Positions 24,925-26,433 of a stretch of 26,433 nucleotides of DNA are shown here, piece by piece. The stretch is from an uncultured Erysipelotrichaceae bacterium (lineage in GTDB: Bacteria; Bacillota_I; Bacilli_A; Erysipelotrichales; Erysipelotrichaceae): contig CAKUTY010000005.1 in the NCBI GenBank assembly GCA_934692455.1, positions 1-26,433 on the forward strand, given 5' to 3'. The notes beneath the pieces were generated by a model. It had not been told where the DNA came from. It searched no databases and worked only from the letters and a program-made list of their open reading frames with translations. The position numbers were made by a program, and so were the translations under genes. Position 1 is the first letter of the stretch; each line of letters begins with the position of its first letter.

Positions 24925-24957
24925 AAATGGTGACTTATTACTAGTTACCATTTTTTT
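24925..24957 (+). terminator. Intrinsic terminator of the PBP gene
   Basis: A 10-bp stem with one G-U pair (AAATGGTGAC 24925-24934 with GTTACCATTT 24944-24953) has a 9-nt loop and a T7 run. It begins 4 bases after the stop. Confidence 0.92.
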
Positions 24958-25232
24958 ATTACCAATAACACGATATTATCAATTCGTACTTCCTTTCATT
25001 ATCATTGTGCAAAACGCCAATGATAAAAGAAGGATATGACGTTGGAATTATACCCAACATCTTTTATTTTGTGTAAACCTAATTTCTAGGTATTTCTTAA
25101 GAATCAGTCTCTTGTTAAATATACGAGGTTTAAACATAATTTCTTTTTTGAGATACAACTCTATATTAAAGATTAAGAGAAACAAAATTATTCAATTATC
25201 AAACAGGTAATTGGGAATATACTAAATAAATG

Positions 25233-25257
25233 AGCTATCAAATACGATAGCTTTTTT
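25233..25257 (+). terminator. Terminator-like hairpin without an assigned gene
   Basis: AGCTATC/GATAGCT (25233-25239 with 25246-25252), a 6-nt loop and T6 form a good plus-strand terminator. No coding gene lies between it and the PBP terminator 275 bases upstream. Confidence 0.65.
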
Positions 25258-25273
25258 AGTATAAAAAAAATCT

Positions 25274-25306
25274 CGGAGCTCAATTTTTGAATAAAGCTCC
25301 GTTTTT
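25274..25306. terminator. Two-sided hairpin at the outer side of the IS30 element
   Basis: CGGAGCT/AGCTCCG (25274-25280 with 25295-25301) has a 14-nt loop. It is followed by TTTTT on the plus strand and, on the minus strand, by a short gap and T8 (25270-25263). It could stop transcripts in both directions, including the one from the transposase gene. Confidence 0.6.
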
Positions 25307-25469
25307 GCTTAAAGCTCCGTTTAACGCTGTTAAATAGAGGGCTTTTTATTTGAAGATATTTAATTATTTAATAAATAATGATATTTTAATGGTGTAAACA
25401 GTACTTATAGACATTACTAAAACTCATCTTTCTATCATAAATTTTCTTAATTTTATAGAAAGCTCCGTT
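25293..25469. repeat. Three direct copies of AAAGCTCCGTT plus one partial inverted copy
   Basis: Copies start at 25293, 25311 and 25459. The first two are 18 bases apart. An inverted CGGAGCT lies at 25274-25280. They lie beyond the 3' end of the transposase gene and may be transposase-binding or end motifs. Confidence 0.7.
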
Positions 25470-25506
25470 AGGTAAAAAGTCTAATAATGAGTGGTTGTTT
25501 AAAATT

Positions 25507-26433
25507 TTATTTGATTAAGGGTTTGAGTATAACTTTAGAAATGGGGATTTCTTTAAGATTGTTAAGCTCAAACACTTTTTCATTTAAGAATATCTTAGAT
25601 ACTTCTAAAGGACTTTTAAATTTAAATAGGCCCCTTGAATAGTTATTTACCATAAGTGATATATAATCCATGTCTTTGTTGGTATATGGTATTAAACTTT
25701 TACCCTTCGCTATAAATTCTCTAAAATGTTCGTGATTCTTCTCGCACTTTGCTTTTTGATCACTTCTATTTGGATGACAATAAAATACACTTATAAGCTT
25801 TTCTCCTGTATCTTTATTAGTTTCAATACTGATTGGATCATAAAATTCATTGCCATTATCTGTAACGATGGCTTCAAATGTTTCTTTGAATATTTCATCA
25901 CCAAGATGGCCTTTAATAGAATCGAATATTCTATTAACTTCATCTATGCTTTTAGAATTTAGTTTAAAAAATAATTGAAGATTGCTTCTAGTGTAAAGAA
26001 GAGACAACACACACTCGCTTTCAGAATGTTTTCCCATAATGGTATCCATTTGCCATATATTACATTCGGGATGTTCACTTATATAAACCATATAGTCTTC
26101 AAGCGTTCTACTTATTAGATGATTATATAGTTTACGTTTCCTTCTATCAGCAGGAGTGGGCTTAGCCTTGTATCTTACTTTTCTTTTTAAATCGATGTTT
26201 CTAACAGTGAGTACTTTATCATTGATGTATTTATAAGCAGTACTAGGAGATATGTTTAAACTGTTCTTAGCGATGATAACACTAACCGATAAACCATTTC
26301 TAATTCCTTGGCTTAGATGATAATCCAAGTCTTTGATTTCCTTATTGGTTTTCTTTACACCTTTTTTGAAAGAAGAAACATTGTCTTCATATATTTCTTG
26401 AGCTATATGTGCTTTGTAGAAGACTTTAATATT
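25507..26433 (-). CDS. IS30-family transposase, 5' end beyond the window
   Basis: The frame stays open from the TAA at 25507 to the window edge (26433), 308 residues with no start needed inside. A TTG at 26328 is not the true start, since 35 further codons upstream are open. The visible protein has an HTH-like region (SVIIAKNSLNISPSTAYKYI), a linker, then an integrase-type DDE core. The core has the first Asp in IWQMDTIMG, the second in AIVTDNGNEFYDP, and the Glu in KAKCEKNHEHFRE, which with the downstream NNYSRGLFKFKSPLEV is typical of IS30. The element copies itself by cut-and-join chemistry at its inverted repeats. The catalytic triad is intact, so the gene may be active. Confidence 0.93.
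   Translation of the reverse strand, partial: NIKVFYKAHIAQEIYEDNVSSFKKGVKKTNKEIKDLDYHLSQGIRNGLSVSVIIAKNSLNISPSTAYKYINDKVLTVRNIDLKRKVRYKAKPTPADRRKRKLYNHLISRTLEDYMVYISEHPECNIWQMDTIMGKHSESECVLSLLYTRSNLQLFFKLNSKSIDEVNRIFDSIKGHLGDEIFKETFEAIVTDNGNEFYDPISIETNKDTGEKLISVFYCHPNRSDQKAKCEKNHEHFREFIAKGKSLIPYTNKDMDYISLMVNNYSRGLFKFKSPLEVSKIFLNEKVFELNNLKEIPISKVILKPLIK

Larger units (their letters stand above)
24959..25506. other. Non-coding gap between the PBP terminator and the IS30 transposase
   Basis: No convincing ORF was seen in about 550 AT-rich bases. The stretch holds a 9-bp hairpin TTATCATTG/CAATGATAA (24999-25007 with 25018-25026), a plus-strand terminator-like hairpin (25233-25257), a two-sided hairpin (25274-25301), and three direct copies of AAAGCTCCGTT. 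The right part probably belongs to the insertion sequence; the border is not visible. Confidence 0.6.
25274..26433 (-). mobile_element. IS30-family insertion sequence, one end only
   Basis: This holds the transposase gene and its 3' flank with the AAAGCTCCGTT motifs. The outer border at the left is placed at the last motif copy by guesswork; no terminal inverted repeat can be paired because the other end is outside the window. Confidence 0.5.

Noticed and set aside
1..26433. CRISPR arrays, tRNA or rRNA genes, prophage attachment sites
   Set aside because: No regularly spaced repeats, tRNA-like cloverleaf or rRNA segments were seen when reading both strands.

Overview
The window is a low-GC, densely packed bacterial chromosome segment. 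Codon use is A/T-rich, intrinsic terminators are hairpins followed by T-runs, spacing is tight with many TAATG or 8-nt overlaps, and Shine-Dalgarno sites are of the AAAGGAGG type. A GlgC/GlgD pair, a CcpA-type cre site and a PepV-type dipeptidase together point to a Bacillota (Firmicutes) host, perhaps near the Erysipelotrichia. The class-level guess is inference only; no 16S gene is present.

Layout. (1) 1-726: the 3' two-thirds or so of tuf (EF-Tu) and its terminator. (2) 725-1881, minus: a small secreted protein followed by a membrane-anchored protein, neither recognised. (3) 1882-2206: a non-coding gap. (4) 2234-5197, minus: a three-gene operon of a His-rich G3E (CobW-type) GTPase, a second G3E-like protein with a YcgQ/DUF1980-like C-terminal domain, and a membrane CcdA-TlpA thiol-redox fusion. 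It suggests metal handling coupled to extracytoplasmic thiol chemistry. (5) 5301-9470, plus: a four-gene operon with a near-consensus promoter. It encodes a secreted small protein resembling lactococcin-972-type bacteriocins, two FtsX/MacB-type permeases and the ABC ATPase between them. This is the most likely unusual system in the window. (6) 9594-21929, minus: about 12 kb of uninterrupted, mostly overlapping genes. They run aminopeptidase P, exonuclease III, PepV-like dipeptidase, HAD phosphatase, pullulanase, then after a 55-bp gap with a promoter and cre site, glgC-glgD-glgA-glgB. (7) 22011-24920, plus: a class A penicillin-binding protein. (8) 24959-25506: a non-coding gap with hairpins and a repeated 11-mer. 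(9) 25507-26433, minus: an IS30-family transposase running off the window edge.

The glg genes make a complete glycogen cycle. GlgC (with GlgD) makes ADP-glucose, GlgA elongates, GlgB branches and the pullulanase debranches. The cre site over the -35 region of the glgC promoter suggests carbon-catabolite control. GlgB carries an unusual Lys/Thr/Ala-rich tail. The bacteriocin-like operon looks self-contained, with a secreted effector candidate plus an ABC export or immunity machine. All family assignments come from motifs read by eye; no database search was run.
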